From Paractinoplanes toevensis (GTDB lineage Bacteria > Actinomycetota > Actinomycetes > Mycobacteriales > Micromonosporaceae), in assembly GCF_018332695.1 (NCBI RefSeq), contig NZ_BOQN01000039.1:26113-90112 (forward strand): a stretch of 64,000 nucleotides of DNA. The letters run 5' to 3'. Of this stretch, positions 8,170 to 16,695 are shown in pieces. Under the pieces are notes generated by a model. That model was given only the letters and a program-made list of their open reading frames with translations. It had not been told where the DNA came from and ran no database searches. The first letter of the stretch is position 1. Every line of letters begins with the position of its first letter. The position numbers were made by a program, and so were the translations under genes.

Positions 8170-9138
8170 GTGCCCAGAATCGTGAAATGGTCGGCCGCGC
8201 TCGTCGCGGTCGTCAGCGGCGCCGCCGCCGTCGTCGGCGTGACCGCGCTGTCCTCCGAGGCCGCGACCACGCTGACCGTCGCCGCCGACGGCAGCGGCCA
8301 GTACAAGACCGTGCAGGCCGCGGTCAACGCGGTCGCCGCCAACAACGCCAGCCGGGCCACCATCAACATCAAGGCCGGCACCTACCGGGAGATCGTCACC
8401 ATCCCGTCGAACAAGCCGTACATCACGCTGAACGGCACCGGCTCCGGGCCGAGCAACGTGGTGATCGTCAACAACCGCAGCAACGCCGGCGGTTACGGCA
8501 CCTTCGGCAGCGCCACCGTGACGGTCAACGCGAAAGAGTTCATCGCGACCAACCTGACCTTCTCCAACGACTACGGCACGGGCAGCCAGGCCGTCGCGAT
8601 CAACATGAACGGCGACAAGGGGATCTACAAGAACGTCCGGTTCCTCGGCAACCAGGACACCCTGCTGGCCAACACGCAGCGGCAGTACATCGCCAACTCG
8701 TACGTCGAGGGCACCGTCGACTTCATCTTCGGCGACGCCACCGCCGTCTTCAACGCGACGTCGATCTACGAGAAGCGCTCCACCGGCGGCCCGCTGACGG
8801 CGGCCCGGACGCCGTCGGGCAACACCTACGGCTTCCTGATCTACAAGAGCACGATCACCGGCGCGACGAACAACACCACGCAACTCGGCCGCCCGTGGGG
8901 CCCGGCCGCGCAGGTGCTGTTCCGCGAGTCGTCGCTCAGCGCCACCATCGCGACCGCGCAGCCGTGGATCGACATGTCCAGCAACTCGTGGAAGAACGCC
9001 CGCTTCTACGAATACAAGAACACCGGCTCGGGCGCGACCACCAACAGCAACCGCCGGCAGATGAGCGACTCGACGGCCGCGAACTACACCCCGCAGAAGT
9101 ATCTGGCCGGGTCCGACGGCTGGAACCCGATCGGCTGA
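8170..9138 (+). CDS. secreted pectin methylesterase (CE8)
   Basis: A 322-residue secreted right-handed beta-helix enzyme that removes methyl groups from pectin. The signal peptide spans about residues 1-32. Conserved CE8 motifs are in order: GQYKTVQAAV near 43-52, QAVA at 140-143, GNQDTL at 160-165 with the general-acid Asp163, GTVDFIFG at 181-188 with the nucleophile Asp184, and LGRPWG with the binding Arg241. The length is right for a single-domain bacterial enzyme without a binding module. The start is GTG 8170 with GAGGAG eight bases upstream; no in-frame ATG fits the signal peptide better. A terminator hairpin follows. The IclR/TRAP unit next door could handle its products. Confidence 0.95.
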   Translation: MPRIVKWSAALVAVVSGAAAVVGVTALSSEAATTLTVAADGSGQYKTVQAAVNAVAANNASRATINIKAGTYREIVTIPSNKPYITLNGTGSGPSNVVIVNNRSNAGGYGTFGSATVTVNAKEFIATNLTFSNDYGTGSQAVAINMNGDKGIYKNVRFLGNQDTLLANTQRQYIANSYVEGTVDFIFGDATAVFNATSIYEKRSTGGPLTAARTPSGNTYGFLIYKSTITGATNNTTQLGRPWGPAAQVLFRESSLSATIATAQPWIDMSSNSWKNARFYEYKNTGSGATTNSNRRQMSDSTAANYTPQKYLAGSDGWNPIG

Positions 9139-9144
9139 CGAACG

Positions 9145-9161
9145 GGCGGGGCTTTCCCGCC
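9145..9161 (+). terminator. hairpin after pectinesterase gene
   Basis: GGCGGG and CCCGCC form a six-base perfect stem around GCTTT, starting six bases after the stop. A short T run occurs a few bases later at 9168-9170. Confidence 0.6.
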
Positions 9162-9195
9162 GGGCGGTTTGAGAGTTAGACCTTGGCCGGGCAGT

Positions 9196-10122
9196 ATGCA
9201 TCGGGTGCAGCGTTCCCGCTACGTCGCCCTGGCCATCCTGGTCACCCTGCTCGGCGGCTGCGGCTCCGGCGATGACCAGGCGCCGTCGACCGCGAAACCG
9301 TCATGGGTGAGCCCCGCCCCGTCCGCCTCGCCGGCGCCCTCGGCCGCGCCCTCCCCGTCCGCGTCGGTCTCCCCGTCGTCCAGCGCCACCGACACCACGG
9401 TCGACTGGCCGGCGAAGGCCAAGAAGCTGAACACGGCGCTGGCCAAGGTGCCGGGCTCCTTCTCCGTGGCCGTGCTCGACAAGAACACCGGCGAGAAGTA
9501 CGCCTACCGTGGCACCGTCAGCTTCGACACCGCGAGCATCGCGAAGGCACAGATCCTCGCCTGCATGCTCCTGCACGACCAGGCCGCCGGTCACGGGCCG
9601 ACCTCGAGCGAGATGGCGCTGGCCAAGCCGATGATCCGGCTCAGCGACAACAACGCGGCGACCAGCCTGTTCCAGCACGTCGGCGGGCGTTCCGGGGTAG
9701 GGGCCTGCAACCGCAAGCTCGGCCTGACCCACACCGTGGTCAACAGCGCGTGGGGCCTGACCCGGACCACCGCCAACGACCAGATCCGCCTGCTGAGCGA
9801 GTTCACGGACACCTCCGGCCCGCTGAACTCCGCCTCCCGCAAGACGATCTTCCAGCTGATGAGTACGGTGTCGGCGGCGCAGCGCTGGGGCGTCCCCGCA
9901 CTCGCGAAGTCCGGCGAGACCGCGACCGTCAAGAACGGCTGGGACACCCGGTCGGCCGACGGGGGCCTGTGGGCCGTCAACACGATCGGCCGCCTCACCG
10001 ACCAGGACGGCGACGTCAACGTCTCGATCACCGTCCTGTCGCACGACAACCGATCCATGTCGTCGGGCGTCACCCTGGTCCAGAGGGTGGCAAAACTGAC
10101 CCGCCAGTTCCTCGGCTACTGA
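9196..10122 (+). CDS. class A beta-lactamase-fold serine hydrolase lipoprotein
   Basis: A 308-residue protein exported as a lipoprotein: lipobox LGGC at about residue 21, then a Pro/Ser/Ala-rich linker to about residue 65. The domain that follows has the fold of class A beta-lactamases and penicillin-interacting enzymes. STASIAKAQ supplies the S-x-x-K nucleophile motif (as SIAK), SDNNAA matches the SDN motif, and KSGET matches KTG. The second and third motifs are intact or nearly so, but there is no clear class A E-x-x-x-N omega loop, so true beta-lactamase activity is doubtful. A cell-wall esterase or peptidase role is possible. ATG 9196 or GTG 9205 could be the start. Confidence 0.8.
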   Translation: MHRVQRSRYVALAILVTLLGGCGSGDDQAPSTAKPSWVSPAPSASPAPSAAPSPSASVSPSSSATDTTVDWPAKAKKLNTALAKVPGSFSVAVLDKNTGEKYAYRGTVSFDTASIAKAQILACMLLHDQAAGHGPTSSEMALAKPMIRLSDNNAATSLFQHVGGRSGVGACNRKLGLTHTVVNSAWGLTRTTANDQIRLLSEFTDTSGPLNSASRKTIFQLMSTVSAAQRWGVPALAKSGETATVKNGWDTRSADGGLWAVNTIGRLTDQDGDVNVSITVLSHDNRSMSSGVTLVQRVAKLTRQFLGY

Positions 10123-10139
10123 GGCTCGGCCGGCCTCAG
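10119..10139. terminator. bidirectional hairpin covering two converging stop codons
   Basis: CTGAGGC (10119-10125) and GCCTCAG (10133-10139) are perfect complements. The TGA of the serine-hydrolase gene and the TGA of the small minus-strand gene both lie inside the stem, so one hairpin can end both transcripts. Confidence 0.6.
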
Positions 10140-10357
10140 CGCCGCGAGTAGGGGTCCCGCCCGGGACTGCGCACCGCGGCCGCCGCGGCCTCGGAAATGT
10201 CGGCTGCTACACCGGACAGCAGGTAGACGCGGGTGGTGGCGTTGCCCTGCGGTGTCGGAAGGCCGGTTCGGGTCAGCGTTTGGATGTCGCGGATGGCATC
10301 CAGTGCGCCGCTGACCCGCACGTCCTCGTCGTCCAGCGCCGGCATCGCGAAAAGCAT
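10136..10357 (-). CDS. small hypothetical protein (73 aa)
   Basis: A 73-residue acidic-to-neutral protein with no recognised domain. It begins MLFAMPALDDEDVRVSGA and looks mainly helical. Support for a real gene: CTGGAG lies at proper spacing before the ATG at 10357, codon use looks coding, and the stop lies in a symmetric hairpin shared with the converging gene. It is in the same orientation as phospholipase C downstream in transcription direction, but more than 200 bases separate it from the serine-hydrolase gene body. Function unknown. Confidence 0.5.
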   Translation of the reverse strand: MLFAMPALDDEDVRVSGALDAIRDIQTLTRTGLPTPQGNATTRVYLLSGVAADISEAAAAAVRSPGRDPYSRR

Positions 10358-10384
10358 GCGTCAACTCCAGTCGTGGGTACCGGG

Positions 10385-12340
10385 TCAAGGCTGGCTGACC
10401 CCCGGCTCGCCGTCCTCGATGTGGCCGGTCAGGTGGCGTAGGTAGGTCGGGTTCAGGTCACTGGTCACCGTCACGTCGTACCAGTTGTGGTGTTGCGGGA
10501 GATGGCGGACCTGGCTCTGGCCCGGGTTCAGCCGGATCACGGCGTGTTCGCCGTGGTAGGCGTCGGTCAGGACGACCCTCGTCGCCTTCGACGACGGGTT
10601 GGCCAGGGTCAGTCGCGCCTCCCGGACGGTCACCTCCACGCCGGCGCCGCGGAAGCGGCGGAAGAAGCCGTTCGGGCCGTGCACTCCCAGGTCGGCGGTG
10701 TCCGGCCAGGTGCCGGTCAGGTGGGTTCGGGCCGCGGCCGTGTAGGTGCTCGGTTCGCCGCCGGCCTCGGTGACGTAGAAGACCGCGCCGGCCCGCCCGC
10801 GACTGGCGAAGGTGACTCGCACCTGGCCGGCCGCGTACCGGGCGTCGGCGGCCAGGTCGTAGCTCAGCGGCCGGGCCGGGCGTACGCCGTGCTCGGGGGT
10901 GGGCAGTTTCGGGTCGGCCGGCGGGGACGGCACGTAGTCGGGGTGGCGGTCGCGGTCGGCGGGAGCGTACGCCGAAGTGTCCGGCAGTCGCGGTGCCGCC
11001 GGGCGGGCCTTGCGGAAGTCGAAGGCGGCCGTCAGGTCGCCGCAGACGGCGCGCCGCCACGGCGAGATGTTGGGTTCGTGCACGCCGAAGCGTTTCTCGA
11101 TGAACCGGACGATCGACGTGTGGTCGAAGACCTCGGAGCAGACGTAGCCGCCGGTGCTCCATGGCGAGATCACCAGCATCGGCACCCGCTGGCCCAGGCC
11201 GTACGGCCCGGCAACGTGCCCGTCCGAGGCCGGCCGGAATTCGTCACGAAGGTCCACGGTCGAGTTCCCGGCGGTGGGATAGGCGGGGACCATGTGGTCG
11301 AAGAAGCCGTCGTTCTCGTCGTAGGTGATCAGCAGCGCGGTCCGGGCCCAGACCTTCGGGTCGGCGGTGAGCGCGTCCAGGACCTGGGCGATGTACCAGG
11401 CGCCGTAGTTGGCCGGCCAGTTCGGGTGCTCGGTGTACGCCTCGGGAGCGATGATCCAGGACACCTGCGGCAGCTTCCCGGCCAGCACGTCGTCGCGCAG
11501 CGGTGCGAACATGTCCTCGCCCGCCTTGAGGTTCGTACCCGTGCGGGCCTTTTGATGGAGCGGCGAGCCGGGCGCGGCGTTGCGGTAGGCGTCGAAGTAC
11601 AGCAGCGAGTTGTCGCCGTAGTTGCCGATGTACGGGTCGGAGGTCCACCCCCAGTAGCCCGCGGCGTCGAGCCCGTCCCCCACGTCCTGGTAGATCTTCC
11701 AGGAGACACCGGCCGCCTCGAGCCGCTCCGGATAGGTGGTCCAGCCGTAGCCGAGTTCGTCGTTGGTGACGACCGGACCGCCGCCGGTGCCGTCGTTGCC
11801 GGTGTACCCACTCCACATGTAGTAGCGGTTCGGGTCGGTCGGGCCCATCAGGCTGCAGTGGTAGGCGTCGCAGATGGTGAAGCTGTCGGCCAGCGCGTAG
11901 TGGAACGGGATGTCGTCGCGGGTCAGGTACGCCATCGTGGTCGCCGTCTTGGCCGGCAGCCACCGGTCGTAGCGCCCGCCGTTGAAGGCGTCGTGCCCGT
12001 CGTTCCAGCCGTGCGGCAGGTCCTGCAGGAACTGCAGGCCCAGGTCGTCGGCGTCGGGCCGGAACGGCAGCACCCCGCCCTGGTTCCACACCGACCGACC
12101 GTCCGGCAGCGTCACCGGGGTGCGGTCGCCGAAGCCGCGCACTCCGCGCAGCGCCCCGAAATAGTGGTCGAAGGACCGGTTCTCCTGCATGAGAACGACG
12201 ATGTGCTCGATGTCGGCGATCGTGCCGGTGCGCCGGTCGGCGGGGATGGCCGCGGCCCGGGCGATGCTCGGCGACAGGGTGGCCATGGCGGTCGCGCCGC
12301 CGGCGAGGGCCAGGAATCCACGACGATTGATGCGATCCAT
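10385..12340 (-). CDS. Tat-exported phospholipase C (phosphoesterase family)
   Basis: A 651-residue secreted enzyme. The N-terminus carries a Tat signal: RINRRGFLALAGG at residues 3-15. The catalytic phosphoesterase domain starts with EHIVVLMQENRSFDHYFGAL near residue 47, which supplies metal-binding Glu/Asn of the phosphocholine-hydrolysing PLC and AcpA group, and continues to TYDENDGFFDH (about 330) with further metal ligands. The C-terminal third has two repeated beta domains of the bacterial PLC C-terminal type. Such enzymes cleave phosphatidylcholine or sphingomyelin outside the cell and help phosphate scavenging. ATG 12340 has no clear ribosome site. Transcription is parallel to selA-selB, 53 bases downstream. 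Confidence 0.92.
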   Translation of the reverse strand: MDRINRRGFLALAGGATAMATLSPSIARAAAIPADRRTGTIADIEHIVVLMQENRSFDHYFGALRGVRGFGDRTPVTLPDGRSVWNQGGVLPFRPDADDLGLQFLQDLPHGWNDGHDAFNGGRYDRWLPAKTATTMAYLTRDDIPFHYALADSFTICDAYHCSLMGPTDPNRYYMWSGYTGNDGTGGGPVVTNDELGYGWTTYPERLEAAGVSWKIYQDVGDGLDAAGYWGWTSDPYIGNYGDNSLLYFDAYRNAAPGSPLHQKARTGTNLKAGEDMFAPLRDDVLAGKLPQVSWIIAPEAYTEHPNWPANYGAWYIAQVLDALTADPKVWARTALLITYDENDGFFDHMVPAYPTAGNSTVDLRDEFRPASDGHVAGPYGLGQRVPMLVISPWSTGGYVCSEVFDHTSIVRFIEKRFGVHEPNISPWRRAVCGDLTAAFDFRKARPAAPRLPDTSAYAPADRDRHPDYVPSPPADPKLPTPEHGVRPARPLSYDLAADARYAAGQVRVTFASRGRAGAVFYVTEAGGEPSTYTAAARTHLTGTWPDTADLGVHGPNGFFRRFRGAGVEVTVREARLTLANPSSKATRVVLTDAYHGEHAVIRLNPGQSQVRHLPQHHNWYDVTVTSDLNPTYLRHLTGHIEDGEPGVSQP

Positions 12341-12393
12341 GCCGAGCAGTCTCGGTGCCCGGCCGGTAACGGCGGGCTGCGGTGAGGCTGCGG

Positions 12394-14130
12394 TCAGACG
12401 AACAGGCGGCGGTCGTCCGGTAGCCGCCCGGTCACTCCGGTCCGATCGAGAAGCTCGAGCAGGGGAACCGCGACCCGGCGGGTGGTGTCCAGCGCCCGGC
12501 GGGCCTCGCTCAGCGTGAACGGTTGCGGAATTCCGCGCAGCACCGCCGCGGCCTCCTCCGGCGCGCCGGCCCGCAGCACGACGTTGGGGGCCAATTGGAC
12601 GAGCAGCCCGGCCCGGACCGCGGCCGCCTGCTGCCGGGCGCCCAGACCGAGTTCGGCCAGTTCGTAGGCCTCCGGCGCGGCGAACGCCGGCTTGCCGTCG
12701 AACGCCTTGCCGACCGCCGCGACCAGCTCGGCCGGGATGCCGGTGGCCCCGGTCTCGACCCGCCCGTTGCGCACCCGCAGCGGCGGTCTGACCAGGGCTT
12801 CGACCAGGATCCGGTCGGGCAGGCCGAGCCGGTGCCGCAAGGCCTCGACCGGGGCGCCGGCCTCCAGCGGGTGTGCCGACCGGTAGGCGGTCGCCTCGGC
12901 GACCAGCCGGTCCGCCAACCCCGCCCAATGGCCGGGCTCGGCGAACCACTCGCCGGCGACGGCGGTTCCCGAGACGGGTACGCCCATCGCGGCCAGTTCG
13001 CTCGCGTGGATCAGCCGGCGGCGGCGGAGTTCGCCCGCCAGGTCCGGCACACCGTCCATGGTGTCCAGGTCGGCGGCGCGGGCCGCGGCGGCCCCGCGGC
13101 GGCTCAACCCGGGCGGTACGACGTCGAGCACGGTGACGCCGCCCGCCACGTGATGCCGCCCGGGGTCGCGCAGCAGCGCCCGGTCGCCGAGGCGCAGCGG
13201 CAACGGGCGGCCCAGGCGAAGACGGCAGGTGTCGGCGCCGAGCGGGCGGACCCGGGCCGGGACGGCGGCCGAGCCGATGTGCAGGGTGACGGTCGGCGGC
13301 AGCTCCTTGACCGGGTCGCCGTGCAGCCGGACGTCGATCAGGTCGGTCTGCCGGAAGCTACCCGGCGTGAGCAGGGCGTCGCCCCGCGACAGCCGGTCCT
13401 TGGCGACACCGCGCAGGTTCACCGCCACCCGGGCCACGGCGGTGACCTCGCCGGCCGGTTTCCCGAGCGCCTGCAGACCGCGTACCCGTACGGAATCATT
13501 GTCGAGCGTGAGTTCGTCGCCCACCGCGACCCGGCCGCGGCCGAGGGTTCCGGTGGCGACTGTGCCGGCGCCCTTGATGGTGAAGACGCGGTCGATCCAC
13601 AGCCGGACCGGGCCGTCCGGGTCGGCCGCGGGCAGTGCGGCGACCAGGCGATCCAAGGCCGATCGCAGCTCGCCCAGCCCCTCGCCGGTCGTGCCGGAGA
13701 CCGCGACCGCCTCGACCGCGCCGAGGCTGCTGGCCGCGATCCTGTCCCGGGCCTCGGCCCGGGCCGGGGCCGGGTCGGCCAGGTCGCTGCGGGTGACGAC
13801 GAGCAGACCATGGCGTACGCCGAGGGCGTCGAGCGCGGCCAGGTGCTCGGCCGACTGGGGCATCCAGCCCTCGTCGGCGGCTACCACGATCATCGCGGCC
13901 GGGACCGGGCCGATCCCGGCCAGCATGTTCGGGACGAAGCGCTCGTGGCCGGGCACGTCGACGAACGCGACCGTCTCCCCCGACGGCAGCGCGGTCCAGG
14001 CGAAGCCGAGGTCGATGGTCATGCCGCGACGGCGTTCCTCGGCCCACCGGTCCGGTTCCATCCCGGTCAGGGCGCGGACCAGGGTGGACTTGCCGTGGTC
14101 GACGTGCCCGGCGGTCGCCACGACGTGCAT
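12394..14130 (-). CDS. selB: selenocysteine-specific elongation factor SelB
   Basis: A 578-residue translation factor that brings Sec-tRNA to UGA codons marked by a SECIS hairpin. The N-terminal GTPase has AGHVDHGKST at 7-16 (G1) and DVPGHERF at 58-65 (G3). The guanine-specific loop is TRSD at 113-116, a SelB-like change from NKxD. Beta-barrel domains follow. The C-terminal 200 residues carry winged-helix segments that bind mRNA. ATG 14130 is chosen because the GTPase begins there and selA ends three bases before; longer frames add a non-homologous extension. It forms an operon with selA and serves the fdh UGA and tRNA-Sec in this window. Confidence 0.96.
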   Translation of the reverse strand: MHVVATAGHVDHGKSTLVRALTGMEPDRWAEERRRGMTIDLGFAWTALPSGETVAFVDVPGHERFVPNMLAGIGPVPAAMIVVAADEGWMPQSAEHLAALDALGVRHGLLVVTRSDLADPAPARAEARDRIAASSLGAVEAVAVSGTTGEGLGELRSALDRLVAALPAADPDGPVRLWIDRVFTIKGAGTVATGTLGRGRVAVGDELTLDNDSVRVRGLQALGKPAGEVTAVARVAVNLRGVAKDRLSRGDALLTPGSFRQTDLIDVRLHGDPVKELPPTVTLHIGSAAVPARVRPLGADTCRLRLGRPLPLRLGDRALLRDPGRHHVAGGVTVLDVVPPGLSRRGAAAARAADLDTMDGVPDLAGELRRRRLIHASELAAMGVPVSGTAVAGEWFAEPGHWAGLADRLVAEATAYRSAHPLEAGAPVEALRHRLGLPDRILVEALVRPPLRVRNGRVETGATGIPAELVAAVGKAFDGKPAFAAPEAYELAELGLGARQQAAAVRAGLLVQLAPNVVLRAGAPEEAAAVLRGIPQPFTLSEARRALDTTRRVAVPLLELLDRTGVTGRLPDDRRLFV

Positions 14131-14132
14131 GG

Positions 14133-15419
14133 TCAGGCCACCGCCAGGACGGCGGCGATCAGGTCCTCGTCCGACGTCGCGGGCACGCATCGCAGATCGA
14201 GCAGCAGACGCCCGCGCTCGACCCGGCCGACCACCGGGGTTGCTCCTTGGCGCAGGCTGACCGCGTACGCCTCGGGCAGGGAGAGTGACCACGACGGAAG
14301 CCGGACGTCCGGCGCTCCCCCGCCGCCGACGACCGCGACCGATTCGGTCAGGGTGACCGGGACGCCTTTCTCGGCCAGGCAGGCCCGCACGCTCTCGGTG
14401 CGGTCGCGGAGCAGCGCCGCGTCGAGGTGCAGCGCCTGTCGCACCGGGGTCGGCGGGCCGTCGATCGTGGCCTGCAGAGCGGCGAGGGTGAGCTTGTCGA
14501 CGCGCAACGCCCGGGCGAGGGGGTGGCGGCGCAGTCTTTCGACGAGCGTGGCGTCGCCCAGGATCAGGCCGGCCTGCGGGCCGCCGAGCAGTTTGTCGCC
14601 GCTGGCGATGACCAGGTCGGCGCCGTCTCGCAGGGTGGTGGCCGCGTCCGGTTCGCCGGGCAGCAGTGGGTCCGGCTTCAGCAGCCCCGAGCCGATGTCG
14701 GAAATAAGCGGAATATCGAGGCCGGACAGCTCCTTGATCGTGGCTCCGCTCGTGAAGCCGGTGATCGAGAAGTTGGACGGATGCACCTTGAGGATGAAGC
14801 CGCTTGCCGGATTTATCGCCTTTTCATAATCCTGGATGGACGTGCGGTTGGTGGTGCCGACCTCCCGCAGCCGCGCCCCGGTCGATTCGAGCAGGTCGGG
14901 CAGGCGGAAGCCGTCGCCGATCTCCACCATCTCGCCCCGGCTGACGATGATCTCCCGGCCCGCCGCCAGGGCGGTGGCCGCCAGCACCAGCGCGGCGGCC
15001 CCGTTGTTGACCACGTGCACGTCGCCGGCGTCCGGCACCGAGCCGCGCAGTGCGGCGAGAGCCGTGCGCCCCCGTTTCGCCCGCCGCCCGGTGACCAGGT
15101 CCATCTCGACGTCGGTGTTACCGGCGGCGGCGGCGATCGCTTCCCGCGCGGCGTCGGACAGGGGCGCCCGGCCGAGGTTGGTGTGCAGGACGACGCCGGT
15201 CGCGTTGAGCACCGGCCGCAACCCACCGGCCGTGCCTGGCAGAGCCGAAACAGCCGCGTCGGCCACGCTCTCCGGGCTCAGCGAGCCTTCCCGCACCAGC
15301 TGCTGGGCGGCGCTGACGGCGGCCTTGACGGCCGGCCGCCCGAGCCGGCCGGCGGCGTCCCGCAGCCGGGGATCGGCGAGGACGACATCGGTACGCGGCA
15401 CCTGCCGCCGAGGATCCAC
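14133..15419 (-). CDS. selA: L-seryl-tRNA(Sec) selenium transferase SelA
   Basis: A 428-residue PLP enzyme that converts Ser-tRNA(Sec) to Sec-tRNA(Sec) using selenophosphate from SelD. Family signs: the N-terminal VLNATGVVLHTNLGRAPL segment, the GDGFRLPDLLEST and VGTTNRTS segments, and the PLP Lys in SGDKLLGGPQAG. Length is slightly shorter than the 463-residue E. coli enzyme but the core is complete. The start is GTG 15419, with a TAGATT -10 hexamer six bases away and no ribosome site, suggesting a leaderless message. SelB starts three bases after its stop, so the two are co-translated. Confidence 0.96.
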   Translation of the reverse strand: MDPRRQVPRTDVVLADPRLRDAAGRLGRPAVKAAVSAAQQLVREGSLSPESVADAAVSALPGTAGGLRPVLNATGVVLHTNLGRAPLSDAAREAIAAAAGNTDVEMDLVTGRRAKRGRTALAALRGSVPDAGDVHVVNNGAAALVLAATALAAGREIIVSRGEMVEIGDGFRLPDLLESTGARLREVGTTNRTSIQDYEKAINPASGFILKVHPSNFSITGFTSGATIKELSGLDIPLISDIGSGLLKPDPLLPGEPDAATTLRDGADLVIASGDKLLGGPQAGLILGDATLVERLRRHPLARALRVDKLTLAALQATIDGPPTPVRQALHLDAALLRDRTESVRACLAEKGVPVTLTESVAVVGGGGAPDVRLPSWSLSLPEAYAVSLRQGATPVVGRVERGRLLLDLRCVPATSDEDLIAAVLAVA

Positions 15420-15425
15420 ACCCCA

Positions 15426-15431
15426 AATCTA
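15426..15431 (-). promoter_or_regulatory. -10 element of a likely leaderless selA promoter
   Basis: TAGATT on the minus strand ends six bases before GTG 15419. No Shine-Dalgarno is possible in that gap, so the transcript probably starts at the GTG. A clear -35 was not found. Confidence 0.5.
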
Positions 15432-15480
15432 TGCCGTACGGGTTGTCGAGGAGCGGCTGCGGCAGGGACGAGCCGCACCT

Positions 15481-15855
15481 CTAGGTGCGGTGATGGCGCA
15501 CCGCCCAGTCGGCCAGGGCGGACAGCGGCTCCAGAAGGCTCGTGCCCAGCGGGGTGAGGCGGTACTCGACGCTGGGCGGCACGGTCGCGTACACCGTCCG
15601 GGAGATCAGGCCGTCGGTCTCCAGGGAGCGCAGGGTGCGGGTCAGCATGCGCTGGCTGATCGCGGGAATCGAGCGGTGTAGCTCGTTGTAGCGGTAGGGC
15701 TGCTGCCCGAGCAGGGCCAGCACCAGCACCGTCCACTTGTCGCCGACCCGGCGGAGCACGTCGGTCACCGGGCAGATCTCGTGCTCGGCGGCCGGGATCG
15801 GGGTGGGCAGCCGGGTGGCGAGCATGGAGGGCACACCAGTGTTCGTACCGGACAT
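15481..15855 (-). CDS. HxlR-type transcriptional regulator
   Basis: A 124-residue winged-helix regulator. CPVTDVLRRVGDKWTVLVLALL in the N-terminal third and RFNELHRSIPAISQRMLTRTL-like text (here YNELHRS followed by AISQRMLTRTLRSLE) define the HxlR domain, including its conserved N-terminal Cys28. HxlR proteins often sense oxidants or electrophiles through that Cys. A perfect AAGGAGGCAG ribosome site precedes ATG 15855. It is divergent from an SDR gene across 47 bases, and the pair likely shares a promoter, so HxlR probably controls the SDR. Confidence 0.93.
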   Translation of the reverse strand: MSGTNTGVPSMLATRLPTPIPAAEHEICPVTDVLRRVGDKWTVLVLALLGQQPYRYNELHRSIPAISQRMLTRTLRSLETDGLISRTVYATVPPSVEYRLTPLGTSLLEPLSALADWAVRHHRT

Positions 15856-15902
15856 GAAACTGCCTCCTTTCCGCCGTTCGCGCCCGCCGCGAGGATTCTC
15901 TC

Positions 15903-16685
15903 GTGAGCGTAATTCTGATCAGCGGCGGCACGAACGGGATGGGACTGGCGTTGGCCCGGGCCCGGGCGGCCCGGGGCGACGAGGTCATCGCGCTGGGCCG
16001 CGATCCGCGATTTCTGGGACAGGGGCACTTCCTGCCGGTCGATCTGAGCGACGTCGAGGACACGCTACGGGTCATCGACGTGATCCGGGAGCGGTGGCCG
16101 GTGGTGGACGCGGTCGCGCTGTTCGCCAACGGGCCGGCGCCGCACCGCATCGAGACCCGGCAGGGCCTGGAGCGGACGTTCGCCCTCTACTACCTGAGCC
16201 GTTACCTGCTCGGGCGGGCCTTCTTCGACACGGCCGGGGTGATCGTCAACGTGGCGGGGGTGGGGATCAGCAAGGGCACGATCGCCTGGGACGACCTGCA
16301 GCTGACCCACGGGTACCGGATGGTGCGGGCCCAACTGCAGGCCGGGCGCCTCAACGATCTGCTCGGCCTGCTCCACTCGAAGAGCAAGGCACGGTACGTC
16401 CTCTACCACCCCGGCTTCACGCGCAGCGGCGACCTTTCCCCGTTGCCGGCGGTTCTCCGGGCCGCCGTCAGGATCGCCGCGGCGGTCAAGGCGCGACCGG
16501 TCAGCGAGTCGATCAAGCCGATCGACAACTGGCTCGACAATCCGCCGGCCGCCCCGCTGACGGCCGTGGACCGAGGCCGTGAGCTGCCGCTGAGCTTCCC
16601 GACGCTGGACCCGGACGCGGCGCGGCGGCTCGAGTTGACCACCGAACGAATATTGCTCCGTGCGGGGACCGTCCCGCCGGGCTAG
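15903..16685 (+). CDS. short-chain dehydrogenase/reductase-like protein
   Basis: A 260-residue Rossmann protein. The N-terminal GGTNGMGLALA loop is a variant TGxxxGxG cofactor motif, and DLSDVED follows at the usual adenine-ribose position. The catalytic tetrad is degenerate: no clear YxxxK; YRMVRAQ occurs where it would be expected, with Arg instead of Lys. It could still bind NAD(P) but may have a non-standard activity. Start GTG 15903 is preceded by GAGG. The divergent HxlR regulator suggests control by an electrophile or substrate. The stop codon overlaps the -10 element of the formate dehydrogenase gene. Confidence 0.8.
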   Translation: MSVILISGGTNGMGLALARARAARGDEVIALGRDPRFLGQGHFLPVDLSDVEDTLRVIDVIRERWPVVDAVALFANGPAPHRIETRQGLERTFALYYLSRYLLGRAFFDTAGVIVNVAGVGISKGTIAWDDLQLTHGYRMVRAQLQAGRLNDLLGLLHSKSKARYVLYHPGFTRSGDLSPLPAVLRAAVRIAAAVKARPVSESIKPIDNWLDNPPAAPLTAVDRGRELPLSFPTLDPDAARRLELTTERILLRAGTVPPG

Positions 16686-16688
16686 GGT
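16683..16688 (+). promoter_or_regulatory. -10 element of a likely leaderless formate dehydrogenase promoter
   Basis: TAGGGT lies seven bases before GTG 16696 and overlaps the TAG stop of the preceding gene. The same TAGGGT with seven bases occurs before selC. No ribosome site fits between, so translation probably begins at the 5' end. No convincing -35 was found. Confidence 0.5.
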
Positions 16689-16695
16689 CGATCAC

